Shown here piece by piece: positions 6,700-7,418 of a DNA stretch of 7,418 bases; positions within the stretch are counted from its first letter, which is position 1; each line of letters opens with the position of its first letter. Source of the stretch: Sphingomonadaceae bacterium (lineage in GTDB: Bacteria; Pseudomonadota; Alphaproteobacteria; Sphingomonadales; Sphingomonadaceae); the NCBI GenBank assembly GCA_947442095.1, contig CANEVG010000172.1:1-7418 (forward strand), in the 5' to 3' direction. Made by a program: the position numbers and the translations under genes. The notes beneath the pieces are model-generated. The model made no database searches. It was not told where the DNA came from and saw nothing but the letters and a program-made list of their open reading frames with translations.

Positions 6700-6831
6700 G
6701 GGCCGGCGCACGAGGACCATGTCGACTACTTGCGCGTGGCGGTGAGCGCGCTGCGCAAGAAGCTGGGTGACGAGGTGATCCTGAACGAGCCGGCGGTGGG
6801 CTACCGCCTTGCGGTTCAGTCCGCCCAGTAA
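6700..6831 (+). pseudogene. In-frame 3' remainder of the chimera: winged-helix recognition helix and wing
   Basis: Reading on in the same frame past the TAG gives 43 codons and then TAA at 6829-6831. The translation has HEDHVDYLRVAVSALRKKLG (the recognition helix, like HSHYLRIYMGHLRQKL of KdpE) and VILNEPAVGYRLAV (wing hairpin, like FITETGIGYRFM). No frameshift or second stop is present, so the whole gene 5497-6831 would encode 444 residues if codon 401 were TGG (Trp). There is no plausible separate start, so this piece is not an independent gene. Its last 16 bases overlap the end of the convergent ligI. Confidence 0.85.
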
Positions 6832-7418
6832 ATCCGCATCGGGTTGTCGACGAGCAGCTTGCGCTGGAGTTCCGCGGTGGGGGCGATGCGGGGGATCATG
6901 TCGACGAGGTGGCCGTCGTCGGGAATTTCGGTGTCCATATTGGGGTGCGGCCAATCGGTGCCCCAGAGCACGCGGTCCCGATAATCGGCCACCAGCGGCG
7001 CGACGGCGTGGGCGAAAGCATCCCAAGGGTCGCCCGCGCCGCCTTCCTTGATCGCATCGAGCCGGTCGGGGCAGGTGGCCTTGAACCAGATATCCTCGCG
7101 GCTATTTAGGAACGCGCGGAAAGCTTTCATGTCGGCGCCGTCCGGCCCCTGGCGAACGTCGGGGCGGCCCATGTGGTCGATCACGAGGGGGACGGGGATC
7201 GCGTCCATGAACGGACGCAGCTCTTCAAGGATATCAGCCTCGAAATAGATCACCACATGCCAGCCCTTGGGCAGACGCTGCGCGACTTCAAGGAACTTGT
7301 CCTTGGGTGCGTCGTCCACCAGGCGCTTGAGGAAATTGAAGCGAATGCCGCGAATGCCGCCTTCGTGGAGGGCGTGGAGATCGGCTTCGGAGATGGCGGG
7401 ATCGACGACGGCGACACC
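6816..7418 (-). CDS. ligI: 2-pyrone-4,6-dicarboxylate hydrolase (LigI), N-terminus outside window
   Basis: The frame stays open to base 7418, so these are the last 200 residues; the GTG at 7319 is internal. LigI hydrolyses 2-pyrone-4,6-dicarboxylate to oxalomesaconate/citramalate-type product in the protocatechuate 4,5-cleavage route. It is an amidohydrolase-superfamily barrel that works without a divalent metal. Taking the first visible residue as LigI residue 99, the known substrate-binding residues fall in register: Arg124 and Arg130 (IRFNFLKR), Tyr156 (VVIYFEAD), His180 and Arg183 (IDHMGR), and Arg217 (CPDRL). The catalytic Asp (248 in the Sphingomonas enzyme) is in WGTDWPHPN, here about five residues later, implying a small insertion in the stretch DAIKEGGAGDPWD. 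The tail IAPTAELQRKLLVDNPMRIYW is typical. The residue register relies on remembered LigI numbering. A generic COG3618 amidohydrolase is the fallback. Further lig genes may lie beyond the right edge. Confidence 0.9.
   Translation of the reverse strand, partial: GVAVVDPAISEADLHALHEGGIRGIRFNFLKRLVDDAPKDKFLEVAQRLPKGWHVVIYFEADILEELRPFMDAIPVPLVIDHMGRPDVRQGPDGADMKAFRAFLNSREDIWFKATCPDRLDAIKEGGAGDPWDAFAHAVAPLVADYRDRVLWGTDWPHPNMDTEIPDDGHLVDMIPRIAPTAELQRKLLVDNPMRIYWAD

Noticed and set aside
5419..7026. 535-codon open frame on the - strand
   Set aside because: It is antisense to the KdpD/KdpE chimera and part of ligI. Its translation is Arg/Gln/His-rich low-complexity sequence without family motifs, a common by-product of high-GC third positions.
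1..7418. tRNA, rRNA, CRISPR array, insertion sequence or phage genes
   Set aside because: No cloverleaf with a CCA end, no regularly spaced direct repeats beyond the two 17-bp copies, and no transposase or integrase motifs were seen. Genes fill nearly the whole window.

Overview
This window is GC-rich (about two-thirds G+C by eye) and carries genes typical of an alphaproteobacterium of the order Sphingomonadales (Novosphingobium/Sphingobium/Sphingomonas-like). The strongest clue is the right-edge gene. It reads like LigI, the 2-pyrone-4,6-dicarboxylate hydrolase of the protocatechuate 4,5-cleavage (lignin aromatic) pathway, which was characterised in sphingomonads. A long-form Kup potassium transporter and a ZnuD-like TonB-dependent receptor fit the same group. 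The genus is an inference.

Layout, left to right: (1) the 3' end of a ZnuD-like TonB-dependent outer-membrane receptor on + (1-819). (2) A perfect 11-bp hairpin (827-854) in the gap between convergent genes. (3) A DUF808/YedI-type inner-membrane protein on - (861-1748). (4) A divergent 124-bp intergenic region with a 17-bp tandem repeat and a hairpin. (5) An amidase-signature hydrolase on + with a twin-arginine-like signal (1873-3417). (6) An imperfect terminator-like hairpin (3431-3468). (7) Kup on - (3473-5419). (8) A 77-bp divergent intergenic region. (9) A KdpD/KdpE chimera on + (5497-6699 as read, or to 6831 if an internal amber codon is ignored). (10) ligI on -, cut by the right edge (6816-7418).

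The most interesting locus is kup plus the chimera. The chimera joins the membrane and GAF part of the KdpD potassium sensor kinase to the winged-helix output domain of its response regulator KdpE. The phosphoacceptor His is replaced by Thr, and both the kinase ATPase domain and the receiver domain are missing. That would make a membrane-anchored one-component regulator that does not use phosphotransfer. It is transcribed divergently from kup, so potassium control is the obvious hypothesis. In this sequence a TAG stop replaces the conserved Trp of the winged helix, just before the recognition helix. The frame continues intact for 43 more codons to the expected C-terminus. The gene is therefore a very recent pseudogene, carries a sequencing error, or is read through.

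The other genes are ordinary accessory or household functions: metal uptake across the outer membrane, an exported amidase and aromatic catabolism. They have no obvious functional link to one another.
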